DNA of 64,000 bases from Myxococcales bacterium 68-20 (GTDB lineage Bacteria > Myxococcota_A > Polyangia > Polyangiales > Polyangiaceae): positions 62,001-126,000 of the forward strand of contig MKVQ01000005.1 in the NCBI GenBank assembly GCA_001899635.1, written 5' to 3'. The position numbers and the translations under genes were made by a program. The notes beneath the pieces were generated by a model. That model did no database searches and was not told the DNA's origin. It saw only the letters and a list, made by a program, of their open reading frames with translations. This document shows positions 1 to 9,961 of this stretch, in pieces. The stretch's first letter is position 1; the number at the start of each line of letters is the position of its first letter.

Positions 1-7
1 CGAGGTC

Positions 8-2551
8 GTGCTCGCAGGCGTCGAGGGCTACCTCCGCGAGGGTGAGGAGGCCCTCGCCCGCGGGGACGCGATGACCGCGCGGCGCGCCGCGAAGGCGATG
101 CTCCAGCGCGTGCCGCAATCGCCTCTCGGGCTCGCGCTGCTCGCCGATGCCTGCGAGGCTGCGCGCCTCGACGCCGAGCTCGCGCTCACGCTCGAGGAGC
201 TCGCCGGCCGAGTCGCCTCGCGCGCGGAGGTCTGGGTCCGCCTCGGCCGTGCGCGCGAGCGTGTCGGCAGCCCGACCGAGGAGACACGCGACGCGTTCCT
301 GCGCGCGCTGGCCGTCGCGGAGGCGGGGAGCGACGCGCGCCGAGAGGCGCTCCTCTGGCTCGCCGATCTCGACCTCGCCAATGGAGACGGCGCTCGCGCC
401 GAGCTCTGGCTCGAACGCCTCGGCGTCACCAAGGACGCGGATGTCCAGCTCCGCCGTGCGGAGGCGCGGCTGCTCCAGAACGACCTCGCCGGTACGCGCG
501 CCGTGCTCGACGACCTCGAGGCCGATCCCACCGACGGCCGCGCCGCGCTCCTCCGCGGGCGCGCGCTCGCGATCGGTGGCGACACCGCTGCCTTTCCGCT
601 CCTGGTCCGCGCGATGGTCCTCGATGCAGCCGGCGCGAGCGAGGCCCTCTCGTCCGCGCTCGCCTGGATCCCGACCGACGAGGCGATCCGCGCCAAGGTC
701 CGCACCGTCGTCGAGGGCCGCGGACAGATGGATCTCGCGCGCTGGAAGGCGGCCTTCGCCCGGGCCGAGGGGCGTCGCGACGAAGCGCGCGCCGCCCTCG
801 TCAGCGCCGTGCGAAGCGGCGATCTCTCGGCGGCGCGGCCGCTGCTCGACGCGGCGCTCGAGGACCAGGACCACGCGTCACTGGCGGTCGCTCTTGGTGC
901 GTTTGCCGCTCTTGCCGCACCTGCCGCGCCTACCGAGCCTTCGATCAACGCGGCCCTGCATGTCGATCCGGTCGTCGATGATGCACGACTCCTCCCCTCG
1001 CCTGCCCGGCTCCGCGATCCCGGCGAGGCATCCGCCATCCTCGACGAGCTCGCCGGTGTCGCGACCGCACGCGCGCGAGCATGGGCCGACGCCGCACGCG
1101 CGACCGCGCTCGCAACGTGGATCCCGACCTCGGGGGAGCCGAGCGACTGGACAAAGGTCCTGACGCGGCTCGACTTCCACGCACGCGGCCTCCATGCCCT
1201 CGACGCGACCGCAAAGGTCGCCGAGCTCGCGGTGGAGCGCTCGCGCCCGGTGCGCGTCGCGATCGTCGGCGAGTTCAACGCCGGCAAGAGCACCTTCATC
1301 AACGCCGTCATCGGCGCCGACATCGCACCCACCGGCGTGCTCCCGACGACGGCGACGCTGCACCACCTCCGCTATGCGCCCGATCCGTTCGCGCGGATCC
1401 AGTTCCACGCCGATGCTCCCACGGAGGTGAAGGAGCGCATCGTCCCGTCGAGCGAGCTCCGCGCAGCGCTGAAGGGTGCCGACTCCGAGTGGGTGAAGCG
1501 CGTCGAGATCCTCCAGCCGATCGCGTCGCTCACGCGCGTCGAGATCCTCGACACGCCGGGCTTCAACGCGCCCGACACGCGGCACACCGAGGCGGCACGC
1601 TCCGCGTTCGAGGAGGCCGATGCCGCCATCTGGCTGCTCGACGCCGGACAACCGATGAAGCAGACCGAGCGCCGAATCCTCGAGGAGGCCAAGGTGACGA
1701 GCCTCCCGGTGCAGATCCTCGTCAACAAGGCCGACCGCCTGAAGCCCGAAGATCTCGACAAGGTGATGGCGACCGTGGGCGAGTCGCTCGACGCGACCGG
1801 ACTCCGCTCGTGGGCCACTCCGCTCGCGCTCTCGGCGCGGCTCGCCCTCCAGGGCAAGCTGGGAGACGCGGACGCGCTCACGCGCTCCGGCTGGGACGAG
1901 GTGCAGAAGCTCCTCGACGAACAGATCGTCGGACGAAGCGACGACCTCAAGGAACGAGGTCTTCGGCGGCGCGCCGGACGCGTCGTCACGATGATGCTCG
2001 AGCGCGCGCGCGAGCACGCCGCGGAGGAGCGCGCCGCGATCGAAGCGGCCCGAGCCCGTGCCCAGGAGCTCTCGCTGCGCGCGGCGAACCTCGAACGCGA
2101 GGCCGACGAAGCCGCGCAGGTCGTCGCCGGCGCCCTCGGCCCGGCCGCCGCGGACTGGAAGCGCGATCTCGAGGTCATCGTCACCGGCCGCGATCGCCAG
2201 CAGGCCGAGAACGATCCCGTGCTCCTCCGCTATCGCGTCGACCGTGCGCGCTCGCGCCTCGCCGCTCCGCTCGCCCGCGTGCTCGCCTCGATCGCGCGCG
2301 GACAGTCGACGATCGACATCGACGGCGCGCGCGCCGAGGACCTCATGCCCGTCGTCCACGCGGCGGTCCGCACCTTCGCCGCGTCGAACGGCAAAGCCGA
2401 TGCGCTGCTCCCGCTCACTCGCAGCGCCATCGCCTCGCTGGTGGAGCACCTCCTCGATCTCGCAGCCGCCGCCCCCGAACGCGGACGCGCGGAGGGCCGC
2501 GTCGCCGAGCTCGAGGCTGTGCTGCGAGCGCTCGAAGCACAGCCGGTTTGA
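8..2551 (+). CDS. TPR-like repeat protein with dynamin-type GTPase domain (5' end uncertain)
   Basis: Large GTPase of the dynamin/MMR_HSR1 superfamily behind a long helical repeat region. Residues about 1-330 are Ala/Leu/Arg-rich helical repeats that look TPR-like. The GTPase core follows: G1 GEFNAGKS at residues 421-428, G3 DTPG at 515-518 and G4 NKAD at 573-576. Residues about 650-710 are Glu/Ala/Arg-rich and probably coiled coil, as in dynamin-like stalks. The frame stays open to the left edge and the GTG at position 8 is only the first usable start, so the true start may lie outside. No signal peptide or membrane helix is seen, so it is probably cytoplasmic or peripheral on membrane. lptA begins 42 bases downstream. 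Bacterial dynamin-like proteins act in membrane remodelling or stress; the role here is inference. Confidence 0.85.
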   Translation: MLAGVEGYLREGEEALARGDAMTARRAAKAMLQRVPQSPLGLALLADACEAARLDAELALTLEELAGRVASRAEVWVRLGRARERVGSPTEETRDAFLRALAVAEAGSDARREALLWLADLDLANGDGARAELWLERLGVTKDADVQLRRAEARLLQNDLAGTRAVLDDLEADPTDGRAALLRGRALAIGGDTAAFPLLVRAMVLDAAGASEALSSALAWIPTDEAIRAKVRTVVEGRGQMDLARWKAAFARAEGRRDEARAALVSAVRSGDLSAARPLLDAALEDQDHASLAVALGAFAALAAPAAPTEPSINAALHVDPVVDDARLLPSPARLRDPGEASAILDELAGVATARARAWADAARATALATWIPTSGEPSDWTKVLTRLDFHARGLHALDATAKVAELAVERSRPVRVAIVGEFNAGKSTFINAVIGADIAPTGVLPTTATLHHLRYAPDPFARIQFHADAPTEVKERIVPSSELRAALKGADSEWVKRVEILQPIASLTRVEILDTPGFNAPDTRHTEAARSAFEEADAAIWLLDAGQPMKQTERRILEEAKVTSLPVQILVNKADRLKPEDLDKVMATVGESLDATGLRSWATPLALSARLALQGKLGDADALTRSGWDEVQKLLDEQIVGRSDDLKERGLRRRAGRVVTMMLERAREHAAEERAAIEAARARAQELSLRAANLEREADEAAQVVAGALGPAAADWKRDLEVIVTGRDRQQAENDPVLLRYRVDRARSRLAAPLARVLASIARGQSTIDIDGARAEDLMPVVHAAVRTFAASNGKADALLPLTRSAIASLVEHLLDLAAAAPERGRAEGRVAELEAVLRALEAQPV

Positions 2552-2593
2552 TGCAGTAGCGCGCCCCCGCGCGGACGCGGTACGCTCGCCCTC

Positions 2594-3085
2594 GTGACGA
2601 AGGCCGAGGCACGACGATCGCTCCTGCGCTGCGCCGTGGTCGCGTGCGTCGTCCTGCCCGCGACGATGTTCGCGCCGCCCGTCACCGCCGATCCTATCCT
2701 CGACGTCGGCGGTGATGTCGGCGTGCAGGCGGACAACCTCGAGGTCGACGTCGCGGCCGGCACCGCAGTCCTCACCGGGAAGGTTGTGCTCTCGAAGGGC
2801 GACATGACCGTGCGCTGCCCGCGCGTCGACCTGAAGTTCGACTCGACCCCTCACGTGCGATGGGCCAAGGGCTCCGGCGGCGTGGTCGCCGACGTCCGTG
2901 GCGTGCACGGCGAGGCCCCCGAGGTCGAGCTCGACATGGTGAAGCAGGTCCTCGAGATGCGCGGCGGCGTGAAGCTCTCCCGCGGTCAGGGATGGATCCA
3001 GGCCGAGAAGGCGACGATCGAGCTCGCCACCGCGCGTGTCACCGCGACGCAGGTGAAGGGCTCCATCCCCGTCCCGAAGCCGTGA
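2594..3085 (+). CDS. lptA: LptA/OstA-like periplasmic LPS transport protein
   Basis: 163-residue exported protein of the LptA/OstA family, which forms the periplasmic bridge carrying lipopolysaccharide from the inner-membrane Lpt complex to the outer membrane. A Sec-type signal spans roughly residues 1-33, with a hydrophobic core and cleavage near VTA-DP. The mature part shows the beta-jellyroll pattern of the family: the QADNLEVD stretch, then GTAVLTGKVVL, and later VLEMRGGVKLSRG and IQAEKATIEL. The start is GTG at 2594. The stop overlaps the GTG start of lptB (GTGA at 3082-3085), so the two are translationally coupled. Length fits the family. The assignment rests on fold pattern plus the lptB neighbour. 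Confidence 0.8.
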   Translation: MTKAEARRSLLRCAVVACVVLPATMFAPPVTADPILDVGGDVGVQADNLEVDVAAGTAVLTGKVVLSKGDMTVRCPRVDLKFDSTPHVRWAKGSGGVVADVRGVHGEAPEVELDMVKQVLEMRGGVKLSRGQGWIQAEKATIELATARVTATQVKGSIPVPKP

Positions 3086-3897
3086 CGTCGAACGAGAACG
3101 ACGCTCCCGCGAGCGACCGCGCTCCGCGCGCGCCCGACGAGACCCCCGCCATCCGCAGCACCGACTTGCGCGTGGCGCGCGGCAACAAGACGATCCTCCG
3201 CGGCGTCACGATGTCCGCGCGGAGCGGCGAGGTCCTCGGTGTCCTCGGCCCGTCCGGCGCCGGCAAATCGACGCTATTTCGTGCCCTCGTCGGCGAGATC
3301 GACGTGTCCAGCGGCCGGGTCGAGCTGTTCGCCGAGGATGTGACGGGCCTCCCGCTCTGGGCGCGCGCCCGGCGCGGGATCTCGTACGTGCCGCAAACGC
3401 CGAGCGTCCTGTGGGACCTCTCCGTCCGCGACAACCTCGCGTCGTATCACCGCGTCGTTCACGGGCGCGTCGATGCTGCAACCTTGAAGTCGGCGGTGGA
3501 ACGGCTCGCGCAGCGGGTCGCGCTCGAGGATCGGATGGATGTACGCGCCGGCGAGCTCTCCGGCGGTGAGCGCCGTCGCCTCGAGCTCGCACGGGCCCTC
3601 ACGCGCCCGCCCAAGGTCCTCATCTGCGACGAGCCTTTCGCCGGCGTCGATCCGCAACAGGCAAGCCGACTCGGCGACATGCTCCGGTCGCTCGCGCGCG
3701 ACGAGAGTGTCTGCGTGATCCTCGCCGACCACCACGTCGAGGAGGCGCTGCGGGTGTGTACACGTGCAGTGCTGCTGCTCGACGGCGAGGTCGCGGCGGA
3801 AGCAGACCCCGCGGCCTTCCGCGAGCATCCGCTCGTCGTCGGCCGCTACCTCGGAAGCTGGGCCCGAACGATGCCGCCCCCGCCCCCGCGGCCCTGA
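3082..3897 (+). CDS. lptB: LPS export ABC transporter ATPase LptB
   Basis: ATP-binding subunit of the LptBFG transporter that extracts LPS from the inner membrane. The chosen GTG at 3082 overlaps the lptA stop and gives 271 residues. An upstream in-frame ATG at 2860 lies inside lptA and is rejected. Walker A GPSGAGKST is at 56-64, the ABC signature LSGGE at 159-163, Walker B VLICDEP at 179-185, and the H-loop histidine is within ADHH at 215-218. The FAGVDP segment after Walker B is typical of LptB. The first 30 residues and the last 10 (proline-rich) are extensions compared with the usual 240-residue protein. lptF, lptG and lptC are not in the window. Confidence 0.9.
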   Translation: MTSNENDAPASDRAPRAPDETPAIRSTDLRVARGNKTILRGVTMSARSGEVLGVLGPSGAGKSTLFRALVGEIDVSSGRVELFAEDVTGLPLWARARRGISYVPQTPSVLWDLSVRDNLASYHRVVHGRVDAATLKSAVERLAQRVALEDRMDVRAGELSGGERRRLELARALTRPPKVLICDEPFAGVDPQQASRLGDMLRSLARDESVCVILADHHVEEALRVCTRAVLLLDGEVAAEADPAAFREHPLVVGRYLGSWARTMPPPPPRP

Positions 3898-4218
3898 GCA
3901 GCCGCAACCCGAGCACCGTACGGTTCGCGCGATCGCCGTTCCGCCGATCGCCTTTGCATCGCTTCATTGCCTCTCCCTCCCTGGCGTTCGGGAGCCATCG
4001 GCGTTGCGCCTCGCGCTGCTCGGAGCTCGGCGGACACCCTCGGTTCGCAGCCCGCTCGATGCGCGAGCCGCGTGGCTGGCGACGGGGGTGATCTGCATCC
4101 AGGTGGTCGTTCGATTCCCGGGGGTGATCGAGCCACCGCCGCCGTCGTCGTTTCAGAAATCGCGGACATCTCACGTCCACCGCGCGGCACGGGTGCTGCA
4201 GCAAGTCGTCCCGGAAAC
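3898..4218. other. Intergenic region with no supported gene
   Basis: About 320 bases between lptB and the winged-helix gene. Short frames cross it but none has a plausible start, codon bias or recognisable motif. No convincing promoter or terminator was identified. Confidence 0.5.
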
Positions 4219-4674
4219 ATGAGTTACCGCGATGCTCACCTCTGCGTGTCGTCGGGGCGAGAGCCCCGAGTTCATGATGCTCCCCCGCCCCGCCTCGTCA
4301 TCGCCGCCGGCGCGGAGTGGTTCCAGGTCGGCGCTCAGCCGCGGGTCATCCTCGAGACGCGCGTGCCGCTTCGCCGCCTCCTCATCGCTCTCGGCGAGCT
4401 GAAGCTCCACTCGCCCGAAGCCGTGCTCCCGGTCACCGCAGCCTTCGAGGCCGGCTGGCCCGGCGAGCGCGCGAGCCCGGCCGCCGCGGCCATGCGCGTG
4501 TACACGGCGGTCCACTCACTCCGCCGCTTCGGCCTCCGGGGCCTCCTCGTACGTCGCCGTCGCGGCTACGTCCTCGACATCGACGTCCACTTCGCCGCCA
4601 ACGAGAGTCAGTTCCCTCCCGCCGTCCCCTCGCCCCTCGACGCCCCGTACGAGGACATCGCCCGCTCCGCCTGA
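4219..4674 (+). CDS. Stand-alone winged-helix (OmpR/PhoB C-terminal type) DNA-binding protein
   Basis: 151-residue protein read from ATG 4219; a longer frame extends upstream but has poor codon bias and no homology-like features. The central part resembles the winged-helix effector domain of OmpR/PhoB response regulators. VILETRVPLRRLLIALGEL matches the first helices. The segment from AAFEAGWPGE through RVYTAVHSLRRFGLRGLL matches the helix-turn and recognition helix. LVRRRRGYVLD matches the wing. There is no receiver domain, so it is not a standard response regulator; it may bind DNA constitutively or rely on a partner. It lies between lptB and rpoN, where an unrelated gene would not be expected from the order known in other proteobacteria. 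Confidence 0.65.
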   Translation: MSYRDAHLCVSSGREPRVHDAPPPRLVIAAGAEWFQVGAQPRVILETRVPLRRLLIALGELKLHSPEAVLPVTAAFEAGWPGERASPAAAAMRVYTAVHSLRRFGLRGLLVRRRRGYVLDIDVHFAANESQFPPAVPSPLDAPYEDIARSA

Positions 4675-4800
4675 CGGACGCCTCGCCCCGTCCGCCATCG
4701 ACCGCACCGCGCGATTGCACTCTCCACCATCGACCGCTCTGCCGAACTGCACGCTCCGCCATCGACCGCGCAACTGCAGTGCGCAACTGCGCTGCACGAA

Positions 4801-4990
4801 TGCTCGACGTCAACATCACTCGACGTTCGTGTTGGTTTCGAACGGCCAACCACCAACTGCATCGAGCTCACGCAACGCAACGATCCTCGGCAAGCAATTG
4901 CTCGACGCCAACGTCGCACGGCGATCGACCTCGAACGGCCAACCCACCAACGGCATCGAGCTCACGCAAGGCAACGATCCTCGTCAAGCA
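4801..4990. repeat. Imperfect tandem duplication, about 95-base unit
   Basis: Two adjacent copies, 4801-4898 and 4899-4990, each starting TGCTCGACG and containing TCGAACGGCCAAC followed by ATCGAGCTCACGCAA and CAACGATCCTCG. They differ by a 5-base indel and scattered substitutions. Noncoding. Confidence 0.8.
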
Positions 4991-5137
4991 GTCAGGCTTG
5001 CTCCGGCAAGCACAGCGACAGGCAAGTAGGTAGAGCGACCGCTCGAGCTACTTCAGCTGCGGCGAGCACAAAGCGCGAACGCGCCCAGCAAGCAGAAGCG
5101 ACAACGAGTAGCGCGAACGTTCGAGCGCTAGTTCAAC

Positions 5138-5185
5138 GCTCGAGCTACGTCGACCGCTCAAGCTACGTCGACCGCTCGAGCTACG
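5138..5185. repeat. 18-base tandem repeat, about 2.7 copies
   Basis: Unit GCTCGAGCTACGTCGACC at 5138-5155, a one-base variant at 5156-5173 and a partial copy at 5174-5185. A related GCTCGAGCTAC element occurs alone at 5041 and again, as GCTCGAGCTACC, near 5384. Confidence 0.8.
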
Positions 5186-5257
5186 CTTTCGCAAGCGCAA
5201 GCGATGGCGCCGCGATACGCTCGCGCCTCGAGTTCACGCTCCGTGAGCCGCACCAAC

Positions 5258-5397
5258 AAGCACAGCGAGGAGCGAGCTACCTGAAGTCTGTGAGCGCCAC
5301 CGCCTCACGCGAGCAAGCACAGCGAGGAGCGAGCGAAGCGAGCGCCGCACCAACAAGCACAGCGAGGAGCGAGCGAAGCGAGCGCTCGAGCTACCTG
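5258..5397. repeat. Dispersed 20-base repeat, three copies
   Basis: AAGCACAGCGAGGAGCGAGC occurs at 5258-5277, 5315-5334 and 5355-5374. The last two extend into GAAGCGAGCG and the first and third are preceded by GCCGCACCAAC. Together with the repeats at 4801 and 5138 it fills most of the gene-free tract 4675-5547. Confidence 0.8.
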
Positions 5398-5422
5398 GGC
5401 GGCAAGAGGCAAAATTCCCCGC

Positions 5423-5438
5423 TGGCACTGTTTTCGCT
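5423..5438 (+). promoter_or_regulatory. sigma54-type -24/-12 promoter-like element upstream of rpoN
   Basis: TGGCACTGTTTTCGCT matches the consensus TGGCAC-N5-TTGCW except for one T to C change. The invariant GG and GC dinucleotides have the correct spacing. It lies 110 bases before the rpoN ATG, on the same strand. No enhancer-binding site was identified. Confidence 0.55.
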
Positions 5439-5547
5439 TTCGTGACCCGGTTCGGCGTGTAAGCTTTTTCTGGCGGAACTACGCGACGACGGCGGCCCAT
5501 CGGTGCCCCACACTGTTCCTCGCAGGGTCCCAATCCAGAAGAACCCG

Positions 5548-7068
5548 ATGGAAATCAAACAACAGCTAAAGCTCAGCCAGCAGCTCGTCATGACCCCGCA
5601 GCTCCAGCAGGCGATCCGCTTGCTGCAGCTCTCGCGTCTCGAGCTCATCGAGGAAATCCGGAAGGAGTGCGACGCCAATCCCGTGCTCGCGGACGAGGAC
5701 TTCGAGCCCCGCCCGCGCCAGACCGAGGCTTCGGCGGAGAACATCCAGACGACCTCGATCGAGCAGGGTGAGCGGCGCATCGACATGCTCGATGACCGCA
5801 AGCGCGTGGAGTCGGGAGAAGCACAGAAGACGGAGAGCAAGCAGGTCAACGAGATCGACTGGGAGCAGTTCCTCGAGAACCGCACGCTCCAGCAGCCGCT
5901 CCCCGCCAATCGAGGCGGGTTCGAGGAGCTGCCGCCGATCGAGCAGAACCTCACCAAGGGAGCCTCGCTCGTCGACCATCTGCGCTGGCAGATCCAGATG
6001 AGCGACATGACGGACTCCGAGAAGCGCTTCGCGGAGCTCGTCCTCGGCAACCTCGACGACCAGGGATTCCTCGACCTCAAGGGTGTCGAGCGTCCGGACG
6101 GCACGCGCACCCCCGACCTCACCATCGAAGAGCTCGCGGGCGAAGCCGGCCTCGATCCCGAGGACGCGCCCGAGGTCCTCCGGATGATGCAGGAGTTCGA
6201 TCCGGTCGGCGTCTGCTCGCGCGACCTCCGCGAGTGCCTCCTCGTCCAGGCCGAGGTGTTCGGCTACGAGGACCTCGACATCCAGATCCTCGACAAGCAC
6301 CTGCACAACCTGGAGAAGCACAACTACCAGGCGATCGCGCGCGACCTGAAGGTGCCGGTCGAGGAGATCTACGAGTCGGTCAAGGAGATCCAGAAGCTCG
6401 AGAGCCGCCCGGCCCGCAACTTCACCGACACCGACGAGAAGCAGATCGCGATCACGCCGGACGTCTACGTCGTCAAGGAGTCGGACAAGTTCATCGTCTC
6501 CGACAACGACCGCGGCGTTCAGCGCCTCTACATCAACGAGGCGCTCACCAAGCAGCTGCTCAAGGATCCGAACGCGAAGGAGTTCATCGGTGAGAAGCTG
6601 CGCAACGCGCAGTGGCTCATTCGTGCGATCGAGCAGCGCCGGAAGACGATCATCCGCGTCACCGAGTGCATCGTCGAGAAGCAGCGCGAGTTCTTCGAGA
6701 GGGGCGTCGCTTTCCTGAAGCCGATGATCCTCCGCGACGTGGCCGAGTCGGTCGGCATGCACGAGTCGACGATCAGCCGCGTCACGACGAACAAGTACGT
6801 CCACACCCCGCAGGGCCTCTTCGAGCTGAAGTACTTCTTCAACTCGTCGATCCGCCGTGTCGCCGAGGAAGACATCGCCTCCGAGAGCGTCAAGCAGGCG
6901 ATCAAGAAGATCATCGACGGCGAGGACAAGCAGAACCCTCTCAGCGATCAGGCGATCGTCGAGATCCTCGCGAAGCAGGACGGCATCCAGATCGCCCGCC
7001 GCACCGTCGCGAAGTATCGCGAGATGCTGGGCATCCTGGCGTCGAGCAAGCGCAAGAAGCTCTTCTGA
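5548..7068 (+). CDS. rpoN: RNA polymerase sigma54 factor
   Basis: 506-residue sigma54, which binds core polymerase and recognises -24/-12 promoters that need an AAA+ activator. The start is ATG 5548, giving the classic MEIKQQLKLSQQL beginning. The Gln/Leu-rich region I covers about residues 1-50 (MTPQLQQAIRLLQLS), then an acidic region II, then the core-binding domain. The helix-turn-helix with DVAESVGMHESTISRV begins at residue 397. The RpoN box ARRTVAKYRE is at 483-492, near the end of the protein. All family landmarks are intact. Followed 76 bases later by a strong inverted repeat. A sigma54-type promoter-like element upstream suggests possible autoregulation, which is inference. Confidence 0.97.
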   Translation: MEIKQQLKLSQQLVMTPQLQQAIRLLQLSRLELIEEIRKECDANPVLADEDFEPRPRQTEASAENIQTTSIEQGERRIDMLDDRKRVESGEAQKTESKQVNEIDWEQFLENRTLQQPLPANRGGFEELPPIEQNLTKGASLVDHLRWQIQMSDMTDSEKRFAELVLGNLDDQGFLDLKGVERPDGTRTPDLTIEELAGEAGLDPEDAPEVLRMMQEFDPVGVCSRDLRECLLVQAEVFGYEDLDIQILDKHLHNLEKHNYQAIARDLKVPVEEIYESVKEIQKLESRPARNFTDTDEKQIAITPDVYVVKESDKFIVSDNDRGVQRLYINEALTKQLLKDPNAKEFIGEKLRNAQWLIRAIEQRRKTIIRVTECIVEKQREFFERGVAFLKPMILRDVAESVGMHESTISRVTTNKYVHTPQGLFELKYFFNSSIRRVAEEDIASESVKQAIKKIIDGEDKQNPLSDQAIVEILAKQDGIQIARRTVAKYREMLGILASSKRKKLF

Positions 7069-7797
7069 TCGCTCGTCGCGCTCGCAGTCGAGCGCTCACG
7101 AGATGCGGGACCGACCCGCGGTCGCGGATGCGCGGATGGAAAGGGACGTGACGGGCTCGACCCCGTCACGTCCTCGCGAAGGACGAGGCGAACGGCGGGC
7201 TCCGCATCACCTCGTCTGGTCGCGACGGACGCCCGGACGGCGCAAGGCCGACGGGAGGGGGGCTCCGACGCTTGCATGAAGCAGGGCGTGCTGCACCGGC
7301 GTCGCGCATCCAGCACCTGTCACGATGGCCGCGCGAGGCAGGCCGCCGCGGTGCCCCTCACGAAGAGCTCCGGGCAAAGGGCACCGGCCGGTCAGCGCGA
7401 AGCACCCGGGCGAGCGAGCCCGACGAAGCGACTGCGCTGAGCGATGCGCGTCAGCAGGAAGCCGGCAGCATCCGCGCGCGGCGAGCGAGGAACGCGAGGC
7501 TCACGCTCGTCGCCGAGATCGCGGGCGTGGGCTCGTCACGCGGCGGGACGGCGCTCGTACGCCGGACGCGGAAGCTGAGCTTCGCCACGAGCGATCACCG
7601 ACGTGACGCTCACGACGAGCCCCTCACCTTTCCCATTAGCTTGCTGCCCCCGGCCGGGGATAGACTCTCCAGAGACGCGCTTTCGAAGCGCAGCGGCTCA
7701 GGAGGAACTCGACTCCAATGCTCCGCCCCTCGGAAAAAAGAAGGGGGCCGAGACTCATCCTGTGAAGCAAGAGCGATCAAAAGGGAGAGCGACGCGC
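7069..7797. other. Intergenic region between rpoN and hpf
   Basis: About 730 bases holding the inverted repeat at 7144-7173 and otherwise no gene I can support. Frames crossing it are low-complexity Arg/Ala-rich and lack plausible starts. The hpf promoter should lie here; no convincing -35/-10 pair with good spacing was found. Confidence 0.5.
7144..7173. terminator. Perfect 12-bp inverted repeat downstream of rpoN
   Basis: GGACGTGACGGG (7144-7155), a 6-base loop, and the exact reverse complement at 7162-7173. It would form a very stable RNA hairpin and is probably the rpoN terminator, although no T-tract follows. Its symmetry also fits a protein-binding operator. Confidence 0.5.
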
Positions 7798-8133
7798 ATG
7801 AACATTTCCATCACCTTCCGACAGATGGACGCGACTGATGCGGTGAAGGGCTACGCGACGGAGAAGGTCTCGAGGCTTCAGAAGTTCCTGCGACAACCAC
7901 TGGACGGAAAGGTGACGTTGAGCTGCCAGAAGACAATCCACATGGCCGAAGTGGATTTGCACTCGGGCGGGCAGCACTATCACGCCCATGAGGAGAGCGA
8001 GGACATGTACGCCTCGATCGACAAGGTCATCGACAAGCTCGAACGCCAGATTCGCGACGGCAACGCGACTCATCGGAAGAAGGGAGCCGAGCGCGCATCG
8101 GATCGCCTTCTCCCCGACGACCACGACGAGTAA
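7798..8133 (+). CDS. hpf: Ribosome hibernation promoting factor (short HPF/RaiA type)
   Basis: 111-residue HPF/RaiA family protein that binds the decoding region of the 30S subunit and promotes ribosome inactivation or 100S dimers in stationary phase. The start is ATG 7798 with AAGGGAG about 10 bases upstream; a longer frame from 7603 lacks family similarity at its N-terminus. Visible features are MNISITFRQMDATDAVKGYATEKVSRLQKF, given here only in part as NISITFRQMDAT, the HYHAHEESEDMYASIDKVID motif typical of the family, and a basic KLERQIR helix. It is a short-form protein without the C-terminal dimerisation domain. Its place after rpoN and before ptsN matches the order in enterobacteria. 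Confidence 0.93.
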   Translation: MNISITFRQMDATDAVKGYATEKVSRLQKFLRQPLDGKVTLSCQKTIHMAEVDLHSGGQHYHAHEESEDMYASIDKVIDKLERQIRDGNATHRKKGAERASDRLLPDDHDE

Positions 8134-8216
8134 ACGGTGGCATTCCCCCCAGAACGGGCACCCCCGCCGTTTGGAGTCGCAGACGGCTGGCCCCAATCCC
8201 AGATCGAACACGAATC

Positions 8217-8770
8217 ATGCGTCTCACCGACCTACTCTCGCCGGAGCGCGTCGGCATCAAGCGCGCCAACGGTGAGCCCTTCGACAAGGAGAAGGCCATT
8301 GGCCTACTCGCCACGCTCATAGGGGAGCGTGACGGCGTATCCGTCGCAGACGTGAAGCGCGCGCTGCTCGAACGCGAGCAGCTCCAGAGCACAGGTATCG
8401 GTGAGGGAGTAGCCATCCCTCACGGAGCCCTGCCTCAGCTATCCGAACAAGTCGCGGCACTGCTCATCGTCCCCGACGGTGTGGACTTCCAGGCCATCGA
8501 CGACGCGAACGTGACGATCCTCTTCGGGGTCATCACGCCGAAGCGTGCCACGGGCGAGCATCTGAAGACGCTCGCCCGTGTGTCGAGGCTCCTCCGCAAC
8601 AAGGACTTCCGCGCGCGCCTCATCGGCTCCGCGGACGAGCAGAGCGTCTACGACCTCATCAAGGTCGAAGAGGGGGGAACGGAGCCGAGCCCTGCGCACC
8701 GAGAGCTCGCCGCGGCTGCGGCGAGCTCGAAGGACGCAGGCCACGAAGGAACGGAGAAGAAGGGAGCGTC

Positions 8771-8774
<4 letters not shown>
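8217..8774 (+). CDS. ptsN: PTS EIIA-Ntr family regulatory protein
   Basis: 185-residue EIIA domain of the fructose/nitrogen PTS class, the output phosphocarrier of PTS-Ntr that regulates targets by its phosphorylation state rather than by carrying sugar. The phosphorylatable histidine is H69 within GVAIPHGALP. ATGEHLKTLARVSRLLRNKDFRARL is the usual C-terminal helix region, cited in part as HLKTLARVSRLL. After about residue 155 there is a low-complexity Ala/Ser/Glu tail not needed for the fold. The stop overlaps the GTG start of hprK (GTGA, 8771-8774), so the two are translationally coupled. Confidence 0.93.

Positions 8775-9957
<1,183 letters not shown>

Positions 9958-9961
<4 letters not shown>

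Noticed and set aside
878..2908. Long minus-strand open frame opposite the GTPase gene
   Set aside because: It is a by-product of the G/C third-position bias on the plus strand; its codon use and lack of motifs are those of an antisense frame.
4801..5397. Repeats as a possible CRISPR array
   Set aside because: Unit lengths differ, there are no regular unique spacers of constant size and no cas genes are near.
7641..7666. TTGCTG and TAGACT as an hpf promoter
   Set aside because: The spacer is only 14 bases, too short for a normal sigma70 promoter.
7603..7797. Longer hpf reading frame
   Set aside because: The extension has no family similarity, and ATG 7798 has a good ribosome-binding site and the canonical N-terminus.
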